This document shows positions 42,092-50,220 of a DNA stretch of 64,000 nt, one piece after another. The stretch lies in the NCBI RefSeq assembly GCF_947090775.1, contig NZ_OX352321.1:434001-498000 (forward strand). Direction: 5' to 3'. The stretch comes from Pseudarthrobacter sp. MM222. Its GTDB lineage: Bacteria; Actinomycetota; Actinomycetes; Actinomycetales; Micrococcaceae. A model generated the notes under the pieces. It did not search any database, was not told the DNA's origin, and saw nothing but the letters and a program-made list of their open reading frames with translations. Numbering within the stretch: position 1 is the stretch's first letter; each line of letters opens with the position of its first letter. Position numbers and translations under genes: made by a program.

Positions 42092-43203
42092 CAGACTCGT
42101 TCTCCTCCTTGTTCGGTGCCCTCGGCGGGCGTGGGTGCTGCGGCCAGCTGATGCTGTTCGTCATGGGCAGCGAAACTGGCTCCCTTGCGCTTGCGCTGCC
42201 ATGACCTGGAAGCTGCTGCCACAGCGATGATGATGATTGCTCCCTGGACCGTGTCCCGCCATGTTGCCTGGACCCCCATGAAGTTCAGGAGGGTGAACAG
42301 GGACTCGAGGGCGAACGCCCCCGCCGCGGCGGACAGGACCCAGCCGCGTCCACCTCCCAGCACGACGCCCCCGAGAACGACGGCGGTGATCGCCGTGAAC
42401 TCGTAACCGCGCCCCACCGACGGATGCACGCCCGCATAACCCACGAGCAGGATGCCGGCCACGGTTGCCGACAATGACGACAACATGAAGGCCCGCGTCC
42501 GCACCCACCAGACGGGCGAGCCGGCAAGTGCGGCCGCCGCAGGATTGTCGCCCACCGCGATCAGCATGCGGCCGAAGGGCCGGCGCATCAGGGCGAAGGC
42601 CGCGACCGCCACCGCCGTCAGGATAATGACCGGGTAGGGAATGATGTCCAGGACCGGAACATCCTGGATGCCGCCGCGTCCGATCTGGCGGAAACTGTCC
42701 GCAGGGTTCCCCTGCGCGGCACCGCCGGTCCAGTAGAGAACCAGCCCCAGCAGCGCCAGCATCATGCCCAGCGTGACAATGAAACTCGGGACCTGCAGCA
42801 GCGTGGTGATCAGTCCGTTCACCAGTCCGATGAAGGCTCCAAGCGCAAGCATCAGGATCAGCACCGGAATCACCTTGGAGTCGTCCCGCCCGATCAAGTT
42901 GCCGGCGATGATGACCTGCATGGTCACGACCGATCCCATCGACAGGTCGAATTCCCCGCCGACAATGACGAAGTACTGGCCGATTGCCGCGATGGCAATG
43001 GGGGCAGTCCTGCCGATGAAACGGATGAAGGAGCTCGGCTCCCCGAAGGAGGGATTCAACACGATGATGGCCGCCAGGAGGCCGATCAACAGGATGAAGA
43101 CGGCGCCGCCCGGGGTGCGCATGCCGCGCAGGAGCCGTTCGGAACGGCTGGCACGGTTCTGCTTGAGAATTGCGCTGCGCTCGGAGTTCAGCGCCGTACT
43201 CAT
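42091..43203 (-). CDS. Sugar ABC permease, RbsC family, 370 aa
   Basis: First of the next two membrane proteins behind the ATPase in reverse order. About 10 TM segments; typical RbsC motifs include IGQYFVIVGGEFDLSMGSVV (the ExDLSxG block) and IVTLGMMLALLGLVLYWTGG. Also AVGDNPAAAALAGSPVWWVR and ITAVVLGGVVLGGGRGWVLS, the latter the cytoplasmic ATPase contact. The C-terminal tail is charged. It starts in the stop of the other permease (ATGA) and is coupled to the binding protein. Confidence 0.94.
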   Translation of the reverse strand: MSTALNSERSAILKQNRASRSERLLRGMRTPGGAVFILLIGLLAAIIVLNPSFGEPSSFIRFIGRTAPIAIAAIGQYFVIVGGEFDLSMGSVVTMQVIIAGNLIGRDDSKVIPVLILMLALGAFIGLVNGLITTLLQVPSFIVTLGMMLALLGLVLYWTGGAAQGNPADSFRQIGRGGIQDVPVLDIIPYPVIILTAVAVAAFALMRRPFGRMLIAVGDNPAAAALAGSPVWWVRTRAFMLSSLSATVAGILLVGYAGVHPSVGRGYEFTAITAVVLGGVVLGGGRGWVLSAAAGAFALESLFTLLNFMGVQATWRDTVQGAIIIIAVAAASRSWQRKRKGASFAAHDEQHQLAAAPTPAEGTEQGGERV

Positions 43204-44237
43204 GGCCCCTCCGCATGGACAGCCTGAGCCGCGGGCATTTCCGCGGACTTCTTCGCGGCGAACCGTGCAGGCCTGCTGACGATCCGGCGCCGGGCGTAGA
43301 CGGCGACGGCGACGACGATGACTACGCCCCTGACCACGTCCTTCAGGAAGGGGTTGACCTGCATGACGGACATGATGTTGTCCATCATGGCGAAGATGAG
43401 GACGCCGCCGAGGGTACCGGTGATGGTCCCCTTTCCACCGGAAAGCAGCGTGCCGCCGAGGACAACTGCCGCAATGGAGAGCAGATCGTAGCCGCCTTGG
43501 GAACCCACAGTAGGACTTCCTACCCCCAGTCTGCTGGCCAGGAGCAGCCCTGCCATCCCGGCCAGGACCGAGCAGATCACATGCGCCGTGATGACCGGCA
43601 CGTCAACGCGGATTCCGGACGTACGGGCCACGGCAAGGTCGCCGCCCACGGCGTAAAGATGGTGCCCCACCCGGGTGCGGTGCAGGAGCAGCATGGCCAG
43701 GGCCGCGCAGGCCAGCATGATGATGGTGGAGATCGGAACCGGGCCCAGTCCGGTGGCTCCGACGAGGCGGAACGCGAGGGGTGTCTGGCCGAAGCTGCCC
43801 TTGAAGTTGGTGGCGAGGTAGCCGCTGATGATCAGGCCCACACCGAGCGTGGCGATGAATCCGTGCACGTTCAGGCGGGCGACAATAAGCCCGTTTGCGA
43901 GCCCGACGAGGGCCGCCGCCCCCAGCGTCAGCAGGACTCCGGACAGGACGTTGTTGGGGTTGTTTGCCATCACCCCGGCGGCGATGAGGCTGGCAAGGCT
44001 GGTGACGTAGGGAACTGAGAGATCCAGGCTCCCTGCCAGGATGACCAAGGTCTGGCCGATCGCGATGAACCCCAGAACGCTGGTGCCGGTCAGTATGCTC
44101 GAGATATTGCCGGGGCTGAAGAAGCTCCGCCCGATGGAGTTCACCAGCACCGCACCCAGGATGAGTGTCACCAGCGCCACAAGGTAGACGATCTGGGTAG
44201 AGGAGAGTCTCTGGAAGAATCCGGCGCCCTGTTTCAT
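43200..44237 (-). CDS. Sugar ABC permease, RbsC family, 345 aa
   Basis: Paralogous partner of the 370-aa permease, so the importer is a heterodimer. It has IGQTLVILAGSLDLSVPYVT, where the usual Glu of the ExDLS block is Ser. Then GFIATLGVGLIISGYLATNF, AVGGDLAVARTSGIRVDVPV and SIAAVVLGGTLLSGGKGTIT. The ATG overlaps the ATPase stop by 4 nt. Two RbsC-type genes with one RbsA and one RbsB gene is the arrangement of rhamnose, AI-2 and related importers. Confidence 0.94.
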   Translation of the reverse strand: MKQGAGFFQRLSSTQIVYLVALVTLILGAVLVNSIGRSFFSPGNISSILTGTSVLGFIAIGQTLVILAGSLDLSVPYVTSLASLIAAGVMANNPNNVLSGVLLTLGAAALVGLANGLIVARLNVHGFIATLGVGLIISGYLATNFKGSFGQTPLAFRLVGATGLGPVPISTIIMLACAALAMLLLHRTRVGHHLYAVGGDLAVARTSGIRVDVPVITAHVICSVLAGMAGLLLASRLGVGSPTVGSQGGYDLLSIAAVVLGGTLLSGGKGTITGTLGGVLIFAMMDNIMSVMQVNPFLKDVVRGVVIVVAVAVYARRRIVSRPARFAAKKSAEMPAAQAVHAEGP

Positions 44238-45868
44238 GCCGCTCCTTCGGGCGCCGTCCGGGCGCCTCCTTCGGGCGCCGTCCTGGCGCCGGTTCCCAGC
44301 TGGAGGACTGCTTCCTCCGAGGATCCGGCCGGCAATTCACCGACGAGCCGACCCTCGCGCATCACAAGGATCCGGTCCGACATGCCGATGACTTCCGGCA
44401 GCTCACTGGAGACCATCAGGATGGCCTTGCCTTCCGCCGCGAGCTGGCGCATCAGCCGGTACACCGCCACCTTGGCCCCTACGTCGATTCCACGCGTGGG
44501 TTCATCAAGCAGGACGAGCCGGGGGCGGATGGCCAGCCACTTGGCGAGGACCACTTTTTGCTGGTTGCCGCCGGACAGGTACTGCACCTCCTGGTCAAGG
44601 TCACGGGCTATGACTTCGAGCGAGGAAAATACGCCCGGGATTTCCGTCCTGACAGCTCCCGTGCGGCGCGGAAAGACCGACCGGATCACGCTGAGGGCGT
44701 TGTCCAGGATGGACTGGTTCAGGCTCAAGCCCTCGGCCTTGCGGTCCTCCGTAATCAGGGCCATCCGTGCCCGCACGCCTTGGCGGGGCGACCTGGGCAT
44801 TAGCTCCGCGCCGGCCATGGTCATCGTTCCGCGGGTAAAGGGGGCGGCGCCGAAAATGGCGTGCAGCAATTCCGTGCGCCCGGACCCTTGAAGCCCTGCC
44901 AGGCCGACAATCTCACCGGGCCGAATGCTGAGGCTTATCCCGTCCAGCTGTCCGTTGCCGGCGCCCTGCAAGGCGAGGATCGGCTTATCGTCAGCGCCGT
45001 CAGCGCCGTTCTCCCGGGGTAGTTTGTCCGGGAAGAAGGCCGAAATGGGCCGGCCCACCATCAGCCGGACCAGTTGGGCGTCGTCGAGTTCGGCGGCGGG
45101 TAGGGTGCTGACCACCTTGCCGTCTTTCAGGACGGTGATGTCGTCGCAGAGGTCGAACACTTCGCGGAGCCGGTGGGAGACGTAGAGGATGGCCGTTCCA
45201 CGCTTCCGGAGGCGGGCCACGATCTGGTAGAGAAGTTCAACTTCGGCGCCAGCCAGGGCGGCGGTGGGCTCGTCCATGGAGATGATCCGGGCGTCATAGC
45301 TGACTGCCTTCGCAATTTCCACGACCTGCTGCTCGGCGACCGTCAGGCTCCGCACCTGCATGGTGGGCCGGATCGCGGTGATCCCCAGCGACTCGAGCAA
45401 CTCCGCCGTTTTCGCATTCATCAGTGCCTTGTTCACCAGCAGCCCCCGGCGCGGCTCCCGGCCAAGGTAGATGTTCTCGGCCACCGTCCGGTCAGGCAGG
45501 AGGTTGAACTCCTGGAACACCGATGACAGCCCGGCTTCGTGGGCCTTAGTGGGGTGGCTGAAGTTGACCTCCTGGCCGTCAAGGAGCACGGTTCCGGCGT
45601 CAGGCTGGTACACCCCGGCCAGCACCTTCATCAGGGTGGACTTCCCGGCGCCGTTTTCCCCCATGAGCCCGTGCACCTGGCCCCGGTGAAGGCTTAGATG
45701 GGCGTCTTCCAGCACGGGGATGCCGAAGAAACTCTTGGTCAGGCCGCGGACTTCCAGGATTGGCGGCGGCGCCGGGGACCCGACATGGGCAGGGGAGCCG
45801 ACAGGGAGCGCTTCGGAGGCAGACACAGCATCAGTTTCTTTGTGGTTCTCCATTGATGCGTCCTCCAC
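44234..45868 (-). CDS. Sugar ABC ATPase, RbsA/MglA family with two nucleotide domains, 544 aa
   Basis: Two fused ABC domains. The first has Walker A GENGAGKST (70-78), the signature LTVAEQQVVEIAKAV and Walker B IISMDEPTAAL. The second has the degenerate Walker A GLQGSGRTEL usual for RbsA, a good LSGGNQQKVVLAKW and Walker B LVLLDEPTRGID. An ATG at 45853 is an alternative start. The C-terminus carries a duplicated octapeptide, GARTAPEG, encoded by an 18-nt direct repeat (44242-44283). It is the first gene of the importer unit, behind a promoter at 45871-45924. Confidence 0.95.
   Translation of the reverse strand: MEDASMENHKETDAVSASEALPVGSPAHVGSPAPPPILEVRGLTKSFFGIPVLEDAHLSLHRGQVHGLMGENGAGKSTLMKVLAGVYQPDAGTVLLDGQEVNFSHPTKAHEAGLSSVFQEFNLLPDRTVAENIYLGREPRRGLLVNKALMNAKTAELLESLGITAIRPTMQVRSLTVAEQQVVEIAKAVSYDARIISMDEPTAALAGAEVELLYQIVARLRKRGTAILYVSHRLREVFDLCDDITVLKDGKVVSTLPAAELDDAQLVRLMVGRPISAFFPDKLPRENGADGADDKPILALQGAGNGQLDGISLSIRPGEIVGLAGLQGSGRTELLHAIFGAAPFTRGTMTMAGAELMPRSPRQGVRARMALITEDRKAEGLSLNQSILDNALSVIRSVFPRRTGAVRTEIPGVFSSLEVIARDLDQEVQYLSGGNQQKVVLAKWLAIRPRLVLLDEPTRGIDVGAKVAVYRLMRQLAAEGKAILMVSSELPEVIGMSDRILVMREGRLVGELPAGSSEEAVLQLGTGARTAPEGGARTAPEGAA
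44242..44283. repeat. 18-nt direct repeat, 24-nt period, in the ATPase 3' end
   Basis: CTCCTTCGGGCGCCGTCC occurs at 44242-44259 and 44266-44283. The 24-nt period equals 8 codons and produces the repeated GARTAPEG tail of the ATPase. It looks like a slippage duplication. No effect on the ATPase domains is expected. Confidence 0.7.
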
Positions 45869-45870
45869 GA

Positions 45871-45924
45871 GCTAACTGTTACAGGGCCGGTTCGAATCCG
45901 TCAAGGAATAAATGAGCGCTAACT
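45871..45924 (-). promoter_or_regulatory. Promoter with repeated AGTTAGC boxes before the importer genes
   Basis: On the minus strand a -35 TTGACG (45899-45904) is followed after 17 nt by TAACAG (45876-45881). The heptamer AGTTAGC occurs on both sides, at 45918-45924 (as AGTTAGCGCTCA, containing the palindrome AGCGCT) and at 45871-45877. Boxes on either side of a promoter suggest repressor binding, plausibly by the ROK protein encoded at 50221 or an unlinked LacI protein. The stop codon of the isomerase gene lies inside the upstream box. Confidence 0.5.
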
Positions 45925-46942
45925 ATTGCCCCCTTTCGGCCCGGTCCCTGGCGCTGAATGCGGCGTCGAAGGAGGCAGTGGATGCGGGGAAGTCAAATTT
46001 TTTGAGGGTGTTGAGGGCTTCGGGGGCGCCGTGCAGGCGGTCCATGCCGGCGTCTTCCCATTCGATGCTGATGGGGCCGGTGTAGCCGATCGCGGTCAGG
46101 GCGCGGAAAGATGATTCCCAGGGCACGTCGCCGCGGCCGGCGGAGACGAAGTCCCAGCCGCGGCGCGGGTCGCCCCAGGGCAGGTGCGAGCCGAGGGCGG
46201 TGTTCCGGCCGGTGGGGCGGAGCTTGGTGTCCTTGCAGTCGACGTGGTAGATCCGGTCCTTGAAGTCCCAGATGAACGAGACGGGGTCGATGCCCTGCCA
46301 CATGAAGTGCGACGGGTCCCAGTTAAGCCCGAACGCCGGCCGGTGGCCGATCGCTTCCAAAGCCCGCACGGTGGTCCAGTAGTCGTAGGCGATCTCGGAG
46401 GGGTGGACTTCGTGCGCGAAGCGGACCCCGCATTCGTCGAAGACGTCCAGGATGGGGTTCCAGCGGTCGGCGAAGTCCTGATAGCCGGCGTCGATCACTG
46501 AGGCCGGCACGGGCGGGAACATGGCGACGTACTGCCAGATGGAGGAGCCGGTAAACCCGACCACCGTGTCCACGCCGAGGGCCTGAGCGAGCCGGGCGGT
46601 GTGCTGCATTTCCTCGGCCGCGCGGGTCCGGACGCCTTCGGGGTCGCCGTCGCCCCACACCCTGGCCCCGACGATGGCTTCGTGGCGGAAGTCGATCGGA
46701 TCATCGCAGACGGCCTGGCCCCTGAGGTGGTTGGAGATGGCCCAGACCTTCAGGTTGTGCTTTTCCAGGACGGCGAGCTTGGACTCGACGTAGCCGGGTT
46801 CGTCCCAGCGCCATGCATCCAGGTGGTCGCCGGAGACCGCGATCTCCAGGCCGTCGTAACCCCAGCCGGACGCCAGGCGGGCGACTTCCTCGAAGGGCAG
46901 GTCGGCCCACTGGCCGGTGAACAGGGTGTACGGGCGGGGCAT
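45923..46942 (-). CDS. TIM-barrel sugar isomerase/lyase (xylose-isomerase-like), 339 aa
   Basis: AP_endonuc_2/xylose-isomerase-like barrel. It shows GWGYDGLEIAVSGDHLDAWR, FAHEVHPSEIAYDYWTTVRA with metal Glu, FGLNWDPSHFMWQGIDPVSF with Asp and His, IYHVDCKDTKLRPTGRNTAL and YTGPISIEWEDAGMDRLHGA with the last Glu. ATG 46942 has SD AGGAG; the frame is open to 47206 but only as a shadow. It lies 1 nt after the stop of a Gfo/Idh gene. Barrels of this kind paired with Gfo/Idh dehydrogenases can catalyse beta-elimination or epimerisation of 3-keto-glycosides (YcjR- or LgdB-like roles). That role is inferred here. Confidence 0.9.
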   Translation of the reverse strand: MPRPYTLFTGQWADLPFEEVARLASGWGYDGLEIAVSGDHLDAWRWDEPGYVESKLAVLEKHNLKVWAISNHLRGQAVCDDPIDFRHEAIVGARVWGDGDPEGVRTRAAEEMQHTARLAQALGVDTVVGFTGSSIWQYVAMFPPVPASVIDAGYQDFADRWNPILDVFDECGVRFAHEVHPSEIAYDYWTTVRALEAIGHRPAFGLNWDPSHFMWQGIDPVSFIWDFKDRIYHVDCKDTKLRPTGRNTALGSHLPWGDPRRGWDFVSAGRGDVPWESSFRALTAIGYTGPISIEWEDAGMDRLHGAPEALNTLKKFDFPASTASFDAAFSARDRAERGQ

Positions 46943-46943
46943 G

Positions 46944-48158
46944 TCAGGCTCCTTCGGAAAGGTCGGCAGTGGCGGCGCTTGTGTGGAAGTCATCCAACTG
47001 GACCACCAAGCTTTTGGTCGCGGCGCTTTGCTCCACTGCGGCCAGGACGCGCTGGACAGCCAGTCCGTCCTCGAACGACGGCGAAGGCTGGGTTCCGGCG
47101 TCGACCGCCACAAGGAAGTCGCGGATTTCGTGCGTAAACGTGTGCTCCCAGCCAATGACATGGCCCGGGGGCCACCAAGCGCCGATATAGGGGTGCTCCG
47201 GCTCATTGACCAGGATGCGGCGGAAGCCCTGCTCGCGGACCGGAAGCGTGGCGTCCAAAAAGCCGAGTTCGTTCAGGTTCTCGAGGTCAAACAGCAGGGA
47301 TCCTTTGTCGCCGTAGATTTCGAGTTTGAGCGAGTTCTTCTGTCCGGTGGCCACCCGGGAGGCTTCAATAGAGGCGATTGCCCCGGACGCAAGCGTCAGC
47401 ATCGCCCAGGCGGCGTCGTCGACCGTCACTTCTTCCAGGCCCCGGGCGCCGGGGCGGTGCGAGGTGAACGTGTGCAGCCGTCCGGAGGCTTCGGTAACCC
47501 GGTCTGCGAGCAGGAACAGCACCTGGTCGATGGCGTGCGAAGCGATGTCGCCGAGCGCCCCGGAGCCTGCGGTGTCCTTGTTCAGCCGCCAGGTCATCGG
47601 CGTCTCCGGGTCCACCAGCCAGTCCTGCAGATACGCGGCGCGGACGTGCCGGATTGTTCCCAGCCTGCCCTCGGTGATCAGTTCGCGGGCGAGGGCCAAG
47701 GCGGGGACCCGGCGGTAATTGAAGCCGATCATGGACTGGACGCCGCGGGACTGCGCGCGGTGGGCTGCCGCCGCCATGGCTTCGGCCTCCGCGAGAGTGT
47801 TGGCCAGGGGCTTTTCCACGAGCACGTGCTTGCCCGCATCGAGGGCGGCGATGGCAATCTCGGCGTGCAGAAAGCCCGGTGCGCAGATATCCACGATGTC
47901 GATGTCGTCCCGGGCAATGATTGACCGCCAGTCCGTGCAGGACTCCGCCCAGCCGTACCTCTTGGCGGCTGCTGCGACTCCGTCCGGGTCCCGGCCGGCC
48001 AGGGCCCTCTGTTCGAAGGCCGGAACATCAAAATAGCTGGCCACATTCCGCCACGCGTGGGAGTGGGCCTTGCCCATGAAGGCGTAGCCGATCATGGCCA
48101 CACCGAGGGGGCGTTGCCCGAGAGGGTGCTGGCCGTGCGTGCTTTCCGGTTGATGCAT
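46944..48158 (-). CDS. Gfo/Idh dehydrogenase resembling levoglucosan-type dehydrogenases, 404 aa
   Basis: Rossmann start GVAMIGYAFMGKAHSHAWRN, then the hallmark GKHVLVEKPLANTLAEAEAM with EKP. The substrate domain reads MIGFNYRRVPALALARELI, RAAYLQDWLVDPETPMTWRL and AGSGALGDIASHAIDQVLFL, with the catalytic Lys in EKP and Asp-x-x-x-His in DIASHAID. The YLQDW-x-x-DP and AGSGALGDI blocks are those I recall in levoglucosan dehydrogenase (LgdA) and close relatives. ATG 48158 is preferred over the open frame to 48590, which is a shadow. It probably oxidises a sugar or glycoside at C3. Substrate is inferred, not shown. Confidence 0.88.
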   Translation of the reverse strand: MHQPESTHGQHPLGQRPLGVAMIGYAFMGKAHSHAWRNVASYFDVPAFEQRALAGRDPDGVAAAAKRYGWAESCTDWRSIIARDDIDIVDICAPGFLHAEIAIAALDAGKHVLVEKPLANTLAEAEAMAAAAHRAQSRGVQSMIGFNYRRVPALALARELITEGRLGTIRHVRAAYLQDWLVDPETPMTWRLNKDTAGSGALGDIASHAIDQVLFLLADRVTEASGRLHTFTSHRPGARGLEEVTVDDAAWAMLTLASGAIASIEASRVATGQKNSLKLEIYGDKGSLLFDLENLNELGFLDATLPVREQGFRRILVNEPEHPYIGAWWPPGHVIGWEHTFTHEIRDFLVAVDAGTQPSPSFEDGLAVQRVLAAVEQSAATKSLVVQLDDFHTSAATADLSEGA

Positions 48159-48168
48159 CGTCCGGGTC

Positions 48169-49305
48169 CTAGAGAGTCGACACCGTAGGGTCCCAGTCCC
48201 CGGGCAGGGCAGGAACCTTGGCGACGGAGCTTTCCACATCCACGAAGGTCTCGGATTCGATCGACTCGCTGATCGAGACCATGGTGTCCAGCACGTGATA
48301 GGCCAGGTTTCCGGTGGCGCGGTGTGGCACGCCGGTCCGGATGGAGCGGGCCACGTCCACGACGCCCATGCCGCGGCCCTGGCCCGCGCCCGTAGCGGGG
48401 ATGACAGTCCACTCTTCGTCGCCGGCCCGCCAAAGATGCACGTCGCCAACAAAATAGTTGGGGTCCGGCAGGGAGATGGTGGCTTCGGTTCCAGTGATCT
48501 CCACGAACCCCATCCGCTGCCGCGGGGACTCGAAGCTGAACACGCTGTGGGAGGACTGGCCGCTTTCAAACTGGGCCATGGTACTGACATGGGTGGGGAC
48601 CTCCACCGCGAATTCCTCGCCCAGCCTGGGGCCGGAACCGATCACCCGGGATTCCTTGGCTTTGGAGCCGATCGCCGCCACCCGCCGCACCGACCCGAAC
48701 GTCTGGACCAGCGCCGTGAGGTAGTACGGGCCCATGTCAAAGAGGGGCCCGGCGCCGTACTGGAACAGGAACGCAGGGCTCGGGTGCCAGGCCTCCGGGC
48801 CGGGGGTCTGGAATGTGGTCATGGCGGTCAGCGGTGTGCCGATATCGCCGCGCTCAATCAGCCGGCGGGCTGTCTGCAGGCCGGCGCCCAGGAATGTGTC
48901 CGGCGCGCAGCCGAGCCGGATACCGGCGGCGTCGGCCGCCTTCAGGAGTCCCAGCCCTGACTCGCGGTCCAGTGAGAATGGTTTTTCCGTCCACACGTGC
49001 TTGCCGGCGTTAACGGCGGCGGCCGCCACCTCCACATGCGCGGCGGGGATGGTTAGGTTGACAATGATTTCGACGTCGGGATGGTTCAGCGCAGCGTCCA
49101 CTCCGCCGTGGTTTTCGATCCCGTACTCCTTCGCGCGCGCAGCGGCGGCGTCCTCGAAAAGGTCGGCGATTACGTGGACCTTGACGTCCGGGAAGCTGGT
49201 GAGGTTGTCCAGGTACTGTTTGCTGATGTTGCCGGCGCCGATGATTCCTACGCCAACCGGTCCCGAGCCCCGCGGGCCGGCTAACGTGTCTGCTGAGTGG
49301 CTCAT
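48169..49305 (-). CDS. Gfo/Idh/MocA-family dehydrogenase, 378 aa
   Basis: Second NAD(P)-dependent dehydrogenase of the glycoside locus. Rossmann start VGVGIIGAGNISKQYLDNLT, then AGKHVWTEKPFSLDRESGLG. The substrate domain has APDTFLGAGLQTARRLIERG and GAGPLFDMGPYYLTALVQTF, where DMGPYY is the D-x-x-x-(H/Y)Y block of the polyol/glycoside branch. Its start overlaps the stop of the 246-aa isomerase gene by 4 nt, and its stop lies 10 nt before the next Gfo/Idh gene. Two dehydrogenases in one operon suggest an oxidation and a later reduction step. Confidence 0.92.
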   Translation of the reverse strand: MSHSADTLAGPRGSGPVGVGIIGAGNISKQYLDNLTSFPDVKVHVIADLFEDAAAARAKEYGIENHGGVDAALNHPDVEIIVNLTIPAAHVEVAAAAVNAGKHVWTEKPFSLDRESGLGLLKAADAAGIRLGCAPDTFLGAGLQTARRLIERGDIGTPLTAMTTFQTPGPEAWHPSPAFLFQYGAGPLFDMGPYYLTALVQTFGSVRRVAAIGSKAKESRVIGSGPRLGEEFAVEVPTHVSTMAQFESGQSSHSVFSFESPRQRMGFVEITGTEATISLPDPNYFVGDVHLWRAGDEEWTVIPATGAGQGRGMGVVDVARSIRTGVPHRATGNLAYHVLDTMVSISESIESETFVDVESSVAKVPALPGDWDPTVSTL

Positions 49306-50042
49306 GCGGGGGCCTTCCCGGCGCTGAGGTAGTTGTAGCTGTCTGTTACGGCCTCGAACATGTCGCCCTTGAAGTCGTCGAGTTCTATCACGCCGACCTC
49401 AAGTGAACCTGCGGCTTCGAGCACATCCCAGACGGGCATCCCGCCGTCGCCCACCGCGACCTGGCTGGACGGGTCCGCAGTGACGGGGCCGTCCTTAATA
49501 TGGATGAATTTCACCCGGTCACCCAGCCGGGCGAGGAGTTCTGCGGGATTCTGGCCACCGACGGCAGCCCAGTAGGTGTCCAATTCGAGGACGAGCCCGG
49601 CGTCCAGATGGTCGGCAAGATGCTCCAGCGCGGTCTTGCCGTCGATCATTGACTCAATTTCCCACCAGTGGTTGTGGTAGCCCACGCGGATGCCGTAGCC
49701 GGCGGCCTTGGCGGCTGCGGCGTTGAGCTGGGCAGCAGTCTCCTTGATGTCTTCGATCGTGTTCCAGCGCTCGTTCGGCACACAGGGTTCGATCACCGTG
49801 CCGATGCCCAACTGCTGGGCGGCCGCAAAGATAGCGTCCTGGTCAGCGCTGAGCAGGGGAGCGTGGCCTGACGGGGCGGTGAGGTTGTTCTCCGCCATGG
49901 CCTGCTTGAGTGCAGCGGCGTTCGCGACGAAGTGGTACGGCTCCACCATCGTAAAACCGATGCCTGCCAGACGGCGGATGGTTCCGGCCAGATCCTCTTC
50001 CAGGGCGGCGCGGACCGTGTAGAGCTGGATCGAGTATGGCAC
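49302..50042 (-). CDS. Sugar isomerase/epimerase-like TIM-barrel protein, 246 aa
   Basis: First gene of the leftward glycoside operon. Barrel landmarks: YSIQLYTVRAALEEDLAGTI, GFTMVEPYHFVANAAALKQA, RVGYHNHWWEIESMIDGKTA with metal His/Glu, LVLELDTYWAAVGGQNPAEL with Glu/Asp, and KFIHIKDGPVTADPSSQVAV. The last Glu is in VGVIELDDFKGDMFEAVTDS. The SYN-like YHNHWWEIE pattern is common in barrels linked to Gfo/Idh dehydrogenases of 3-keto-glycoside pathways. The gene diverges from a ROK regulator across a 178-nt region. Confidence 0.92.
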   Translation of the reverse strand: MPYSIQLYTVRAALEEDLAGTIRRLAGIGFTMVEPYHFVANAAALKQAMAENNLTAPSGHAPLLSADQDAIFAAAQQLGIGTVIEPCVPNERWNTIEDIKETAAQLNAAAAKAAGYGIRVGYHNHWWEIESMIDGKTALEHLADHLDAGLVLELDTYWAAVGGQNPAELLARLGDRVKFIHIKDGPVTADPSSQVAVGDGGMPVWDVLEAAGSLEVGVIELDDFKGDMFEAVTDSYNYLSAGKAPA

Positions 50043-50120
50043 TGTCTCTCCTCGTCGTCGGGGTGCGAGCTGCCGAAGGGTGCGCGGGATACCGGCCTGT
50101 GTGAGCTACCCCACATCCAT

Positions 50121-50149
50121 AAGCTAGGACTACTTGTGCCGGCCGTCAA
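50121..50149 (-). promoter_or_regulatory. Candidate promoter of the leftward glycoside operon
   Basis: On the minus strand TTGACG (50144-50149) is followed after exactly 17 nt by TAGCTT (50121-50126), placing a start site about 80 nt before the isomerase ATG. The -35 is good and the -10 is weak. No clear palindromic operator for the divergent ROK protein was found in 50043-50220. Confidence 0.45.
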
Positions 50150-50220
50150 GCAAAAGTTGAAAGACGGCTTCCAGATTCTGGAGGGTGACACGCAGAACTG
50201 CCGCGTGCTATCACTGACTC

